64,000 nucleotides of DNA, from assembly GCF_016464305.1 (NCBI RefSeq), contig NZ_JAEIOJ010000004.1:372001-436000 (forward strand), written 5' to 3'. Positions within the stretch are counted from its first letter, which is position 1; every line of letters starts with the position of its first letter. A model generated the notes under the pieces. The model saw nothing but the letters and a program-made list of their open reading frames with translations, ran no database searches and was not told the DNA's origin. This DNA is from Umezawaea beigongshangensis. Lineage in GTDB: Bacteria; Actinomycetota; Actinomycetes; Mycobacteriales; Pseudonocardiaceae. The position numbers and the translations under genes were made by a program. Positions 24,052 to 35,057 of the stretch are shown here, one piece after another.

Positions 24052-25959
24052 GTGCCCACGGCCACCGCGTCGATCAAAGAATCGCCTGCTCAGGTGCGAA
24101 ACGACCTGCGCAACGTCGCGATCGTCGCGCACGTCGACCACGGCAAGACGACCCTGGTCGACGCCATGCTCCGCCAGTCCGGCGCCTTCTCGGCGCGGGC
24201 TGAGCTCGTCGACCGCGTGATGGACTCGGGCGAACTCGAGCGCGAGAAGGGCATCACCATCCTCGCGAAGAACACCGCCGTGCGTCGCGAGACGCCCGAC
24301 GGTGCGGTGACGATCAACGTCGTCGACACCCCCGGTCACGCCGACTTCGGCGGTGAGGTCGAGCGCGGCCTGTCGATGGTGGACGGCGTCGTGCTGCTCG
24401 TCGACGCCAGCGAGGGTCCGCTCCCGCAGACCCGCTTCGTGCTGCGCAAGACCCTGGCGGCCGGCCTGCCCGTCATCCTCGTGGTCAACAAGGTCGACCG
24501 CCCCGACGCCCGCATCAGCGAGGTCGTCGAGGAGGCCCACGACCTGCTGCTCGACCTCGCGACCGAGGTCGGCGCGGACGACTCGGTGCTCGACCTGCCG
24601 GTGGTCTACGCCTCCGCGCGCTCCGGTCGCGCCAGCCTGAACCAGCCCGAGGACGGCGGCCTGCCGGACGAGGAGAACCTGGACGTGCTGTTCCAGGTCC
24701 TGCTCGACCACGTGCCCGCGCCCACCGGTGACGTGAACGGGCCGCTCCAGGCGCTGGTCACCAACCTCGACGCGTCCAGCTTCCTCGGCCGCATCGCGCT
24801 GTGCCGCATCCACTCGGGCCAGATGCGCAAGGGCGAGACCGTGGCCTGGATGCGCGAGGACGGCAGCGTGCAGAAGGTGCGCATCACCGAGCTGCTCATC
24901 ACCGAGGCCCTCGACCGCGTTCCCGCCGAGGAGGCCCACGCGGGCGACCTGGTCGCCATCGCGGGCATCCCGGACATCACCATCGGCGACACCCTGGCCG
25001 ACGCCGACGACCCGCACGCGCTCCCGCGGATCACCGTCGACCAGCCCGCCATCTCCATGACCATCGGTGTGAACACCTCGCCGCTGGCCGGTCGCGGCGG
25101 CGGCACCAAGCTCACCGCCCGGATGCTGAAGGCCCGCCTGGACTCCGAGCTGGTCGGCAACGTGAGCGTCCGCGTGCTGCCCACCGAGCGTCCCGACACC
25201 TGGGAGGTGCAGGGCCGCGGTGAGCTGGCGCTGGCCATCCTGGTCGAGCAGATGCGCCGCGAGGGCTTCGAGCTGACCGTCGGCAAGCCGCAGGTGGTCA
25301 CCCAGACGATCGACGGCAAGCTGCACGAGCCGTTCGAGCACCTGACGATCGACGCCCCCGAGGAGCACCTCGGCGCGATCACCCAGCTGCTGGCCAACCG
25401 CAAGGGCCGCATGGAGAACATGGCGGGTCACGGCACCGGCCGCATCCGCCTGGAGTACGTCGTCCCGTCGCGCGGCCTGATCGGCTTCCGCACGGAGTTC
25501 CTCACCGAGACGCGCGGCACGGGCATCGCCAACGCCGTGTCCCAGGGCTACCAGCCGTGGGCCGGGGAGATCCGCACCCGCCACAACGGTTCCCTCGTCG
25601 CCGACCGCACCGGCTCGATCACCGCCTACGCGATGATCCAGCTCGCGGACCGCGGCACGTTCTTCGTGGAGCCCGGCGCCGACGCCTACGAGGGCATGGT
25701 CGTGGGCGAGAACCCGCGCGCCGAGGACCTCGACGTCAACGTGTGCCGGGAGAAGAAGCTGACCAACATGCGGCAGTCCTCCGCCGACGTGATGGAGACG
25801 CTGGCCCGCCCGCGCAAGCTGTCGCTGGAGGAGGCGCTGGAGTTCTGCGCCTCCGACGAGTGCGTGGAGGTGGCTCCGGAGGTCGTGCGCGTGCGCAAGG
25901 TGATCCTGGACGCCAACCAGCGCGGTCGTGAGCGCAGCCGCCAGAAGCTGCGCGGCTGA
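24052..25959 (+). CDS. typA: Ribosome-associated translational GTPase TypA/BipA
   Basis: This is a 635-residue protein of full family length. GTPase motifs are G1 HVDHGKTT (~24-31), G2/G3 GITI and [14 protein letters not shown], and G4 NKVDRP. Domain II contains the [21 protein letters not shown] region copied at 12141-12348. Domains V and the BipA C-terminal domain follow ([20 protein letters not shown], then [25 protein letters not shown]). BipA acts in ribosome assembly and stress or low-temperature growth. GTG 24052 follows TAGGAG. As in mycobacteria, an LpqW-like gene lies downstream. Confidence 0.97.
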   Translation: MPTATASIKESPAQVRNDLRNVAIVAHVDHGKTTLVDAMLRQSGAFSARAELVDRVMDSGELEREKGITILAKNTAVRRETPDGAVTINVVDTPGHADFGGEVERGLSMVDGVVLLVDASEGPLPQTRFVLRKTLAAGLPVILVVNKVDRPDARISEVVEEAHDLLLDLATEVGADDSVLDLPVVYASARSGRASLNQPEDGGLPDEENLDVLFQVLLDHVPAPTGDVNGPLQALVTNLDASSFLGRIALCRIHSGQMRKGETVAWMREDGSVQKVRITELLITEALDRVPAEEAHAGDLVAIAGIPDITIGDTLADADDPHALPRITVDQPAISMTIGVNTSPLAGRGGGTKLTARMLKARLDSELVGNVSVRVLPTERPDTWEVQGRGELALAILVEQMRREGFELTVGKPQVVTQTIDGKLHEPFEHLTIDAPEEHLGAITQLLANRKGRMENMAGHGTGRIRLEYVVPSRGLIGFRTEFLTETRGTGIANAVSQGYQPWAGEIRTRHNGSLVADRTGSITAYAMIQLADRGTFFVEPGADAYEGMVVGENPRAEDLDVNVCREKKLTNMRQSSADVMETLARPRKLSLEEALEFCASDECVEVAPEVVRVRKVILDANQRGRERSRQKLRG

Positions 25960-25971
25960 TCCACCCGCATC

Positions 25972-26014
25972 CGCGAGAGGCGCGTCCCGGAACGTCCGGG
26001 ACGCGCCTCTCGCG
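25972..26014 (+). terminator. Perfect 20-bp stem terminator after typA
   Basis: CGCGAGAGGCGCGTCCCGGA pairs exactly with its complement across a three-base ACG loop. It starts 12 bases after the typA stop codon. It is among the strongest hairpins I see in the window. Confidence 0.85.
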
Positions 26015-26116
26015 TTCGCGCGGCTTCTCCCCGGAGCGGACGGGATCTCGCGGCGCGGACGCGGTCGTTCCTCGCGCGACTTGGCGACGCCGCGCCCGGC
26101 TGGCATCCTGTCGGCG

Positions 26117-26131
26117 CGGAACGACGTTCCG
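26117..26131. promoter_or_regulatory. Probable TetR operator
   Basis: The perfect inverted repeat CGGAAC-GAC-GTTCCG lies about 50 bases upstream of the TetR-family gene, just after a CATCCT -10-like hexamer. This is the normal place for TetR autorepression. Confidence 0.5.
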
Positions 26132-26182
26132 ATTCGGCCTGACGAACCGTGCTCCGCTCACCGGGGCGCGACGGGAGCGACG

Positions 26183-26749
26183 ATGACCGGCACGAGCGGT
26201 CCGCGGAAGCGGGCCGACGCCCAGCGCAACGAGAAGGCGCTGCTGGAGGCGGCCGCCGCGGTGTTCGTGGCCTCCGGCGTCGACGCGCCCGTGCGGGACG
26301 TCGCGGCGGCCGCGGGTGTGGGCGTCGGCACGATCTACCGCCACTTCCCGACGCGGGCCGATCTCGTCGTCGCGGTCTACCACCACCAGATCGAGGCGTG
26401 CGTCGCGGCAGGTCCGGCGTTGCTGGCGCGCAGCGCCTCGCCGCACGCGGCGCTGGCGGCCTGGATCGACCTCTTCGTCGACTTCCTGGTCACCAAGCAC
26501 GGCCTGGCCGAGGCGCTGCGGTCCGACCAGGACACCTTCCAGACGCTGCACGCCCGCTTCCTCGACGACCTCGTCCCCGTCTGCGCCCACCTGCTCGACG
26601 CCGCCGCCGGGGCGGGCGAGATCGTCCCCGGCGTGGACCCCCTCGTGCTGATGCGCGGCATCGGCAACCTCTGCATCGGCGCGGGCGACCCCCGGTACGA
26701 CCCCGGGTTCGTGGTCGGACTCGTCGTCGCGGGACTGCGGCTCCGCTGA
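26183..26749 (+). CDS. TetR-family transcriptional regulator
   Basis: This is a 188-residue protein. The N-terminal TetR helix-turn-helix (residues ~10-56) includes VRDVAAAAGVGVGTIYRHFPTRADLVVAVY. A helical ligand-binding domain follows with a SetR/TetR_C_33-like ending (LMRGIGNLCIGAGDPRY). ATG 26183 has GGGAGCG just upstream. The adjacent palindrome suggests autoregulation. No obvious divergent target gene is present, so its regulon may lie elsewhere. Confidence 0.92.
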   Translation: MTGTSGPRKRADAQRNEKALLEAAAAVFVASGVDAPVRDVAAAAGVGVGTIYRHFPTRADLVVAVYHHQIEACVAAGPALLARSASPHAALAAWIDLFVDFLVTKHGLAEALRSDQDTFQTLHARFLDDLVPVCAHLLDAAAGAGEIVPGVDPLVLMRGIGNLCIGAGDPRYDPGFVVGLVVAGLRLR

Positions 26750-26826
26750 GCCGCTCCGGACGTCCACCGACCACGACTCCTCGCCCCCCGGCAGCGCTCC
26801 CGGCGCGGTCTGGCACCCTCAACGGC

Positions 26827-28560
26827 ATGAGGGGGTCTGGGGGGACTGGGAGAGGGCGCGCGCGGCTGCTGCCGGTGGCGCTGGCCGTCGTGCTCGCGGT
26901 CGCCGGGTGCACCAACGCGCCCCCGCCGCCGCTCGTGTCGCCCACCGAGGTGTCCGCGATCCCGCAGGAGAAGCTCAACGAGGTCGTCGTCGGCATCGAC
27001 GAGCTCGCCGGCGGCTACAACCCGCACACCCTGGCCGACCAGTCGACGATCACCACGGCCCTGTCGTCGCTGCTGCTGCCCTCGGCGTTCCGCGCCGCCC
27101 CGGACGGCACGCCCCGGCTCGACACGACGATCATGGTCTCCGCCGGGGTCACCGGGACCGACCCCTACACGGTCACCTACGAGGTGCGCCGCGACGCGTC
27201 GTGGTCCGACGGCGCTCCGGTGGCCGCCGAGGACTTCGTGTACCTGTGGCAGCGGATGCGCGACGAACCCGGCCTCGTGGAGCCGGCCGGGTACCGCTTG
27301 ATCTCCGACATCGCCTCCCGCGAGGGCGGCAAGACCGTCGAGGTCACCTTCTCGGAGCCGTACCCCGGCTGGCGGTCCCTCTTCAGCGACCTGCTGCCCG
27401 CCCACCTGCTCAAGGACCTGCCGGGGGGCTGGGGCGAGGCGCTCACCGACAGCTTCCCCGCCACGGCGGGCCCGTACGCCGTGAAGACCATCGACGCCGC
27501 CCGCGGCGAGATCATCCTGGAGCGCAACGACCGCTACTGGGAGCGTCCCACCGCCCTGGACCAGATCGTCCTGCGCCGCTCCACCCACAGCGGTACCGTC
27601 AGCGCCCTCGCCGGTGGCGACGACCAGGTGGCGCTCGTGCGCGCCGACGCCATCGCGGACAACCTGCTCGCCGACCTGGCCACGACCACGCAGCTGACCA
27701 CGACGCCCGTGCCCAGGCCCGAGGTCGTGCAGGTGCTCCTGCGGCCCGTGAGCGCCCAGCTGGCCGACCAGCGGGTGCGCCGCGCGCTGGTGGCCGCGCT
27801 GGACCGCGACGCGCTCATCGTCGCGGGCACCGGCAACGGCCCGTCCGCCGGGCTGCGCGCCGACTCGCTGGTCGTACCGCCCTCCGCGACCGGTCACACG
27901 GCGACCCTCCCGCAGGACGCGCCCCCGGCGCGACCCGATCCCGCGCTGACCGAGCAGCTCCTCACCGAGGCGGGCTACACCCGCTCCGCCGGTGGTCAGT
28001 GGGGTCGGGACGGCTCGCCGCTGACGGTGAACCTCGCGGCTCCCGAGGGCGTGGACCCCTACGCGCAGGTCGCCGAACTGGTCCGCGGCCAGCTCGTCGC
28101 CGCCGGAATCACCGTGGCCCTCGCGACTCCGGACGCCGAACAACTGTTCACCGAACTGCTGCCGGGAAGGGCGCCGGAAAATCAGGCCGCCGTGGACTCG
28201 CGAGTGGATATCGCGGTCGTGCCGAGAGCGTCGTCCGGGGATTTCGCGAGCGATCTCGCGGCGTCATTCGGGTGCGTCACCAGCTCACCCGGTAGTTCGA
28301 CCCCCGTTCCGGCTAATTCAGCCGCATTCTGCGACGAGTCGCTGCAACCGGCGATCGAGGCGGCTCTGACGGGTGAGATGATGCTCTCCGACGCGCTCGC
28401 GCAGATCGAACCCGTGCTGTGGCAGCAGGCCGTCGCCGTGCCGTTGTTCCAGGTGGCGGACGTGCTGGCGGTGCTGCCGACGGTCTCCGGGGTGGACGCG
28501 GGAGCGCCGTTGGCCGGTGTGCTGGCCGGTGCTGCCGAGTGGCGGCGGCTCGACCGCTGA
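26827..28560 (+). CDS. lpqW: Family 5 solute-binding lipoprotein, LpqW-like
   Basis: This is a 577-residue protein with a lipoprotein signal ending in the lipobox LAVAGC (Cys near residue 28). The SBP_bac_5 fold is recognisable from WSDGAPVAAEDFVYLWQRM and AGPYAVKTIDAARGEIILERN. No permease genes are directly coupled to it. The position after typA matches mycobacterial lpqW, a family-5-like lipoprotein that regulates PIM/lipoarabinomannan synthesis rather than uptake. The symbol rests on synteny. An oligopeptide-binding role with the downstream dpp-type operon is the alternative. Confidence 0.7.
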   Translation: MRGSGGTGRGRARLLPVALAVVLAVAGCTNAPPPPLVSPTEVSAIPQEKLNEVVVGIDELAGGYNPHTLADQSTITTALSSLLLPSAFRAAPDGTPRLDTTIMVSAGVTGTDPYTVTYEVRRDASWSDGAPVAAEDFVYLWQRMRDEPGLVEPAGYRLISDIASREGGKTVEVTFSEPYPGWRSLFSDLLPAHLLKDLPGGWGEALTDSFPATAGPYAVKTIDAARGEIILERNDRYWERPTALDQIVLRRSTHSGTVSALAGGDDQVALVRADAIADNLLADLATTTQLTTTPVPRPEVVQVLLRPVSAQLADQRVRRALVAALDRDALIVAGTGNGPSAGLRADSLVVPPSATGHTATLPQDAPPARPDPALTEQLLTEAGYTRSAGGQWGRDGSPLTVNLAAPEGVDPYAQVAELVRGQLVAAGITVALATPDAEQLFTELLPGRAPENQAAVDSRVDIAVVPRASSGDFASDLAASFGCVTSSPGSSTPVPANSAAFCDESLQPAIEAALTGEMMLSDALAQIEPVLWQQAVAVPLFQVADVLAVLPTVSGVDAGAPLAGVLAGAAEWRRLDR

Positions 28561-28862
28561 CCGGTCGCGCTCGCGCCCGAACCGTGTTCTCCTTTTACCC
28601 GTTCCGACGTGCGCTCCGCCACTGTTGTTCACAGTATTCCCACCGGCTGGTCAACAGAAGCTCCCTGCCGGTAACGGGGGAGTAGCATCCTGCTACCAGC
28701 GTGTCACCCTTTGGTCACGATCGGGCGGTGGGCAGTGACCGGTTGCACCAGTGCTTCTTACGGTGCTGCAACGGTGTGTCCGTTCGGGGCGCGTTTGGCA
28801 CACCACGGGTAATGGGTGACGCAGGACCATCCGGTCGCGAGCACCCTGTGCTAGGAGGGCAC
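28561..28862. other. 302-base regulatory region upstream of the oligopeptide importer operon
   Basis: There is no gene here. The perfect inverted repeat GTAGCA-TCC-TGCTAC lies at 28682-28696 and an imperfect one, GTGTCACCCTTTGGTCAC, at 28701-28718, both about 150 bases upstream of the start. The first 130 bases are relatively AT-rich (CTCCTTTTACCC, TTGTTCACAGTATTCCCACC). These are candidate operators for the importer; I cannot assign a regulator. Confidence 0.4.
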
Positions 28863-30650
28863 GTGTCGATGAGGAGATCCAAAGCACTGCCGGCGGTCGC
28901 GCTGTTCTCGAGCGCGGCACTGGTTCTGAGTGCGTGTGGCGGCGGTGGTGGAGGTGGCGACACCGAGATCAGCAACGACGTCGCGGCCATGGCCGTGGCG
29001 AAGGGCGAGAACGAGAGCGACGCCTCGTACACCGCGCCCAAGGTGGAGGACATGGGCGAGGTGGTGGTGTCCACCGACAAGCCGTACACCACGTACAACA
29101 ACGCCACCGCCGACGGCAACAACTCGTACAACACGTTTGCCCTGACCCTGGTGCAGACGGGTGCGTACCGCCTCAACGGCAACGAGAAGGTGATCCTCAA
29201 CAAGGACGTCATGGAGTCCGTCGAGGTCACCAGCGAGAACCCCCAGGTCGTGACCTGGAAGATCAAGCCCGGCCTCAAGTGGTCCGACGGCGACAGCTGG
29301 GACTGCGACGAGTTCTACATGGCGTGGCTGGCGCAGAGCGGCAAGGCCAAGAAGGCCGACGGCAGCTCCTTCTTCCAGGCCGCCGCCACCAACGGTCACG
29401 AGCAGATGGACGCGAAGTGCGAGGACGCGACGACGTTCGTCGGCACGTTCGCCTCTCCGTACCCGGACTACAACGGCCTGTTCATGAACGACGTCCTGCC
29501 GGCGCACATCGGCGCGCAGAAGGCGGGCGTCGACGACATCAAGAAGATCACGCCGTCCAGCACCGCCGAGCTGGAGAAGCTCGCCGATTTCTGGAACACC
29601 GGCTGGAACGGCTTCGACGCCGCGATCATGCCGGGCTCCGGCCCGTACAAGATCACCGGCTACGAGCAGAACCAGTCGGTCACGCTGGAGCGCAACCCCG
29701 AGTGGGCCGGCAACCCCGGTGGTCCGTCCAAGATCACCCTGAAGGCCATCCCGGACCCGGTCGCGCAGGCTCAGGCGCTGGAGAACGGTGAGGTCTCCGT
29801 CAGCTTCTTCGCCCAGCCCGACGCCAACGCGGCCGACCGCCTGAAGGGCCTGGAGGGCCAGGGCGTCACGTTCGCGGCGTCCCCCGGCCTGTCGTTCGAG
29901 CACTTCGACCTGAACTTCAAGAACCCGGTGCTCGCCGACGACGCGGTCCGCAAGGCGTTCTTCCAGTGCGTCAACCGCCAGGACATCGTCGACAAGCTGA
30001 TCTCGAACGTCCAGGCCGACGCCAAGCCGCTGGGCAGCCTCCTGTTCTTCCCGAAGGACGAGGGCTACACCGACGTCTACAGCGACAAGTCGACCGGTAG
30101 CGCCGACGAGGCCAAGAAGACCCTGGAGGGCGCCGGCTACACGCAGGGCGCCGACGGCATCTTCGAGAAGGGCGGCCAGAAGGTCACCTTCCGGATCAGC
30201 CACACCGACATCCCGCGTCGCAAGCAGACGGTCGAGCTGGTCCAGGGCCACTGCAAGGCCGCCGGCATCGACATCCAGGACGACACCGACCCGAACTTCC
30301 TCGACGAGCGGGTCAGCAACGGCGACTACGACGTGGCGCTGTTCGCCTGGTCGGGTGGCCCGTGGAAGTCGGAGAAGAAGTCGATCTACTCCACCACCGG
30401 TGGCCAGAACTGGCAGGGCGTGAGCGTCCCCGCCGCCGACGAGGCGCTGCAGAGCGCGGTGACGCAGGCCACGCAGGAGAAGGCGACGCCGTTCTACCAG
30501 ACCGCCGACAAGGCGCTGGCCGACGAGTACGCGTCGCTGCCGCTGTTCCAGGCTCCGAAGATGTGGTCCTTCAAGGGCGTCGACCGCGTCTACAACCAGG
30601 GCTACGTGGGCGCTCTCTGGAACGCCAACGAGTGGCAGACCACCAGCTGA
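28863..30650 (+). CDS. Oligopeptide/dipeptide ABC transporter substrate-binding lipoprotein
   Basis: This is a 595-residue protein. Its lipoprotein signal ends LVLSAC (Cys near residue 25), followed by a Gly run. The SBP_bac_5 features include WKIKPGLKWSDGDSWDCDEFY and GPYKITGYEQNQSVTLERNP. AGGAGG precedes GTG 28863 by four bases; ATG 28869 is an alternative with ten-base spacing. It heads a five-gene importer operon. A strong hairpin separates it from the permease genes, which fits higher expression of the binding protein than of the membrane components. Confidence 0.93.
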   Translation: MSMRRSKALPAVALFSSAALVLSACGGGGGGGDTEISNDVAAMAVAKGENESDASYTAPKVEDMGEVVVSTDKPYTTYNNATADGNNSYNTFALTLVQTGAYRLNGNEKVILNKDVMESVEVTSENPQVVTWKIKPGLKWSDGDSWDCDEFYMAWLAQSGKAKKADGSSFFQAAATNGHEQMDAKCEDATTFVGTFASPYPDYNGLFMNDVLPAHIGAQKAGVDDIKKITPSSTAELEKLADFWNTGWNGFDAAIMPGSGPYKITGYEQNQSVTLERNPEWAGNPGGPSKITLKAIPDPVAQAQALENGEVSVSFFAQPDANAADRLKGLEGQGVTFAASPGLSFEHFDLNFKNPVLADDAVRKAFFQCVNRQDIVDKLISNVQADAKPLGSLLFFPKDEGYTDVYSDKSTGSADEAKKTLEGAGYTQGADGIFEKGGQKVTFRISHTDIPRRKQTVELVQGHCKAAGIDIQDDTDPNFLDERVSNGDYDVALFAWSGGPWKSEKKSIYSTTGGQNWQGVSVPAADEALQSAVTQATQEKATPFYQTADKALADEYASLPLFQAPKMWSFKGVDRVYNQGYVGALWNANEWQTTS

Positions 30651-30700
30651 TCGAACCCCCCCGGCCGCCGCTGAGCGGTTGAGGTGCGCACGGTCACAGG

Positions 30701-30733
30701 GGATGGGGTCGGACCACGAGTCCGACCCCATCC
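30701..30733 (+). terminator. Intra-operon hairpin between the binding protein and permease genes
   Basis: GGATGGGGTCGGAC pairs exactly with GTCCGACCCCATCC across CACGA. It lies 50 bases after the binding-protein stop codon and about 95 bases before the first permease start. It is probably a partial terminator or mRNA-stabilising stem that lowers permease expression relative to the binding protein. Confidence 0.7.
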
Positions 30734-30827
30734 TCGTGAGCAGCCCCGAGGCCGCGCGTACAGTTTTCAGCGGCAGGGGCCAGTACCCGGCCTGACCCGG
30801 CCGCCGGGTGCCACCGAGGAGCTTGTC

Positions 30828-31826
30828 GTGATTCGCTACATCATCCGTCGTCTACTCATATCGCTTCCGATCCTGCTGCTCGGAAGCTTCCTGTCCTACG
30901 TCCTCGTGGCGTCCGCGGGAAACCCGCTCGCCGAGATGCGCGCCCGGCCCGGCGTGACCGAGCAGCAGGTCCAGGAGCTCGCCGCCGAGCTCGGCCTGGA
31001 CAAGCCGGTCATCGCCCGCTACTGGGACTGGCTGACGAGCTTCGTGCAGGGCGACTGGGGCACGAGCGTCGCGCTCGGTCAGGCGCGGGCCGAGGTCTTC
31101 CCCTCCGTCACCGAGGCCCTGTGGGTCACCGGCCGGCTCGTCGTCGGCGCCGAACTGCTGGCCCTCGTGCTCGGCGTCTCGGTCGGCGTCCTCGCCGCCG
31201 TCCGCCAGTACTCGATCTTCGACTACCTGGCCACCAGCACGGCGTTCCTCATGTTCTCCATGCCGATCTTCTGCGTCGCGGTCATCATCAAGAGCTACGG
31301 CATCGAGTTCAACAACGTGCTCCAGTCGATGGGCGTCGACCGGTGGCTGACCACGGCCGGTCCGCCCACCGAGGGCTTCACCGGCAGCATCGGCGACGTG
31401 ATCTTCAAGTACACCGGCACGTTCCTGCTGCCGACGCTGAGCCTGATGCTGATCAGCTTCGCCGCCTACAGCCGCTTCGAGCGCGCCTCGATGCTGGAGA
31501 TCATGCACTCGGACTTCGTCCGGACGGCTCGCGCCAAGGGCATCTCCAACGGCCGAGTGGTCTTCCGGCACGCCTTCCGCAACGCGCTGATCCCGGTGGC
31601 CACGCTGTTCTCCCTCAACTTCGGCGCCGTCCTCTCCGGCGCGATCATCACCGAGCGCGTGTTCGGCTGGTTCGGGATGGGGTCGCTGCTCGTGGACTCG
31701 GTCCGGACGTTCGACCCCAACATGCTGATGGGATGGCTCGCCGTCACCGCGACGCTGGTCGTCCTGTTCAACCTGGTCGCCGACATCGTGTACGGCTTCC
31801 TCGACCCGAGGATCCGCCTTGGCTAA
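30828..31826 (+). CDS. Oligopeptide ABC transporter permease, DppB type
   Basis: This is a 332-residue protein with six predicted membrane helices. The N-terminus YIIRRLLISLPILLLGSFLSY and the EAA loop DFVRTARAKGISNGRVVFRHAFRNAL are DppB/OppB hallmarks. It is a few dozen residues longer than some homologues because of an outer loop (IKSYGIEFNNVLQSMGVDR). GAGGAG lies seven bases before GTG 30828. The 3' end overlaps the TTG start of the second permease by eight bases. Confidence 0.93.
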   Translation: MIRYIIRRLLISLPILLLGSFLSYVLVASAGNPLAEMRARPGVTEQQVQELAAELGLDKPVIARYWDWLTSFVQGDWGTSVALGQARAEVFPSVTEALWVTGRLVVGAELLALVLGVSVGVLAAVRQYSIFDYLATSTAFLMFSMPIFCVAVIIKSYGIEFNNVLQSMGVDRWLTTAGPPTEGFTGSIGDVIFKYTGTFLLPTLSLMLISFAAYSRFERASMLEIMHSDFVRTARAKGISNGRVVFRHAFRNALIPVATLFSLNFGAVLSGAIITERVFGWFGMGSLLVDSVRTFDPNMLMGWLAVTATLVVLFNLVADIVYGFLDPRIRLG

Positions 31827-32760
31827 CGTCAACCTCTCCTCGTCGACCACGGCGTCACCGGCGGAGGTCGGCGGCAAGGGGTCGAGCACCCACGAGTTCG
31901 ACTCCACCACCGCCCGCACGCAGGGGCAGCTCGTCCGGCGCCGCTTCCTGCGGCACCGCCTGGCGATGGTCAGCTCGGCCGTGTTCGTGCTGCTGTGCGT
32001 CTTCGCGTTCGTCGGCCCGCTGCTGTGGACGTTCGACTACGAGGACGTCTCCAGCCGCTCCTACCTGCCGCCGAGCGGGGAGCACCCGCTGGGCACCACC
32101 CAGGTCGGCAAGGACACCCTCGCGCTGCTCATGCGCGGCACGGGCTTCTCGCTCCAGATCGCCATCGTGGTGGCCATCGTCGCGACGTTCGTGGGCGTGC
32201 TCTTCGGCGCGCTCGCCGGCTACCTGCGCGGCTTCGTCGACACGGCGCTGATGCGCCTGGTCGACCTGCTGCTGATCGTCCCGCAGATCGCGGTCGCCGC
32301 GATCGTCGTGAAGGGCCTGTCGGGCAGCTGGTACGTGGTGGCCCTCGTGCTCGCCACGTTCGGCTGGATGCAGATCGCCCGCATCACGCGCGGTGAGACG
32401 CTGTCGCTGGCCCAGCGCGAGTTCGTCGAGGCCGCCAGGGCCGCGGGCGCCACCACCCCGCGGATCATCTTCAAGCACCTCGTGCCGAACATGATCGGCA
32501 GCATCACCGTGAACGCGACGCTCGCCGTCGCCACCGCGGTGCTCGCCGAGGCGGCGCTGTCGTTCCTGGGTCTCGGTGTGCAGCTCCCCGACACCTCCCT
32601 CGGTGTCATCGTGAACGAGAACTACGGGCAGATCACCACCCGCCCGTGGCTGTTCTGGGGCCCGTTCGTGGTGATCGTGCTGATCTCGCTGGCCGTCAAC
32701 TTCATCGGTGACGGGCTCCGGGACGCGTTCGACCCCCGGCAGACGAAGGTGCGTGCGTGA
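31819..32760 (+). CDS. Oligopeptide ABC transporter permease, DppC type
   Basis: This is a 313-residue protein with a long cytosolic N-terminus, then OppC_N and six membrane helices. The EAA loop [24 protein letters not shown] lies at about residues 205-228, and [14 protein letters not shown] is a DppC signature. It starts with TTG 31819, preceded by GAGGA seven bases upstream, and overlaps the DppB-like gene. The stop codon TGA overlaps the ATPase start (TGATG). Confidence 0.93.
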   Translation: MANVNLSSSTTASPAEVGGKGSSTHEFDSTTARTQGQLVRRRFLRHRLAMVSSAVFVLLCVFAFVGPLLWTFDYEDVSSRSYLPPSGEHPLGTTQVGKDTLALLMRGTGFSLQIAIVVAIVATFVGVLFGALAGYLRGFVDTALMRLVDLLLIVPQIAVAAIVVKGLSGSWYVVALVLATFGWMQIARITRGETLSLAQREFVEAARAAGATTPRIIFKHLVPNMIGSITVNATLAVATAVLAEAALSFLGLGVQLPDTSLGVIVNENYGQITTRPWLFWGPFVVIVLISLAVNFIGDGLRDAFDPRQTKVRA

Positions 32761-33922
32761 TGGCAGAAGTTTCCGAGCTGGCGCAGGCGCTGCGGACCGA
32801 CGACGTGTCTCAGCCACTGCTGTCCGTCCAGGACCTGGCGGTCACCTTCCCGACCGACGACGGCGACGTGCGCGCGGTGCGCGGCGTCTCCTTCGACCTG
32901 CGACCCGGCGACGTGCTGGGGATCGTGGGCGAGTCGGGCTCGGGCAAGTCGGTGTCCTCCATGGCGATCATGGGTCTGCTCCCGAAGAACGCCCGCATCA
33001 CCGGTTCGATCCGGTACCGCGGCGAGGAGCTCGTCGGGCGCAGCTACAAGCAGCTCCAGAAGTTCCGGAGCAAGCACATCTCCATGATCTTCCAAGATCC
33101 GATGACGTCGCTCAACCCGGTTTACACCGTCGGCTGGCAGCTGGCGGAGGCATACCGGGCCCACCACGACGTGTCCCGCAAGGCCGCGTGGGCGAAGGCC
33201 GTCGAGTCGCTGGAACTGGTCGGCATCCCGCAGCCGGACCGGCGCGCGTCGCAGTACCCGCACGAGTTCTCCGGCGGCATGCGCCAGCGCGTGGTGATCG
33301 CCATGGCGATCATCAACGACCCGAGCGTGATCATCGCCGACGAGCCGACCACGGCCCTCGACGTGACCGTGCAGGCGCAGATCCTGGACACCCTGCTGCG
33401 CGTGCAGCAGGAGACCGACTCGGCGATCGTCATGATCACCCACGACCTCGGCGTCGTGGCGGGCATGGTCAACCGCGTGCAGGTGATGTACGGCGGCACG
33501 GTCGTCGAGTCCGGCGGCGTCGACGAGGTCTTCGAGGCCGCGCGGATGCCCTACACGATCGGCCTGCTGGGTTCCGTGCCCAACCCCCAGCTGCTGGGCA
33601 AGCGGCTGACCCCCATCAAGGGCGCGCCGCCCTCGCTGGTGAACCTGCCGACCGGCTGCGCCTTCTCCCCGCGCTGCCCGCTCGTCGTGGACGCGTGCCA
33701 CGACGGCGAGCCGCAGCTCGTGCAGACCGACCACCCCGGTCATCGCGCGCGGTGCATCCGCTGGGAGCACCTCGCCGGGCTGGAGAGCCCGCAGCGGCTC
33801 TTCGCGCACGACGAGATCGGTGTCGTGGAGGACCCCGCGTCGTTCGTGGAGGTCAACCCCGACGTGCCGGTGGCTCAGGACCTCGCCGACGTGCACGCTC
33901 AGGACGAACAGGAGCGGACCTC

Positions 33923-33926
<4 letters not shown>
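32760..33926 (+). CDS. Oligopeptide ABC transporter ATP-binding protein, DppD type
   Basis: This is a 388-residue ATPase. It has Walker [10 protein letters not shown] (~57-65), Q-loop [11 protein letters not shown], signature [15 protein letters not shown], Walker [15 protein letters not shown] and H-loop MITHDLGVV. The C-terminal oligopeptide-type domain has the cysteine pattern [14 protein letters not shown], consistent with the [4Fe-4S]-type cluster of Dpp/Opp ATPases. A tail of ~45 residues is longer than usual. GTG 32757 is an alternative start. Confidence 0.94.
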
Positions 33927-34966
<1,040 letters not shown>

Positions 34967-34972
34967 CGCGTC

Positions 34973-35034
34973 CGGCCGAGGCCACCCGCACGGCGGTCCG
35001 CACCCGTGCGGGTGGCCTCGGCCGTTCCGCTGGA
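34973..35034 (+). terminator. Perfect long-stem terminator after the importer operon
   Basis: CGGCCGAGGCCACCCGCACG at 34973-34992 pairs with CGTGCGGGTGGCCTCGGCCG at 35015-35034 around a ~22-base loop, with no mismatches. It ends the dpp-type operon and insulates mshB. Confidence 0.85.
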
Positions 35035-35045
35035 CGGCCGAGCCT

Positions 35046-35051
35046 TAGAGT
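35046..35051 (+). promoter_or_regulatory. Leaderless -10 box TAGAGT of mshB
   Basis: TAGAGT is followed by six bases and the GTG start at 35058. There is no Shine-Dalgarno sequence. The box sits 12 bases after the terminator stem. Confidence 0.5.
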
Positions 35052-35057
35052 TAGCCG

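Noticed and set aside
26827-28560. LpqW-like gene as part of the downstream importer operon
   Set aside because: A 302-base gap with its own operator-like palindromes separates them, and the importer has its own binding protein. The position after typA fits LpqW better.
28682-28718. Palindromes upstream of the importer as CRP or DasR sites
   Set aside because: Neither matches those consensus sequences closely, so I list them only as unassigned candidate operators.
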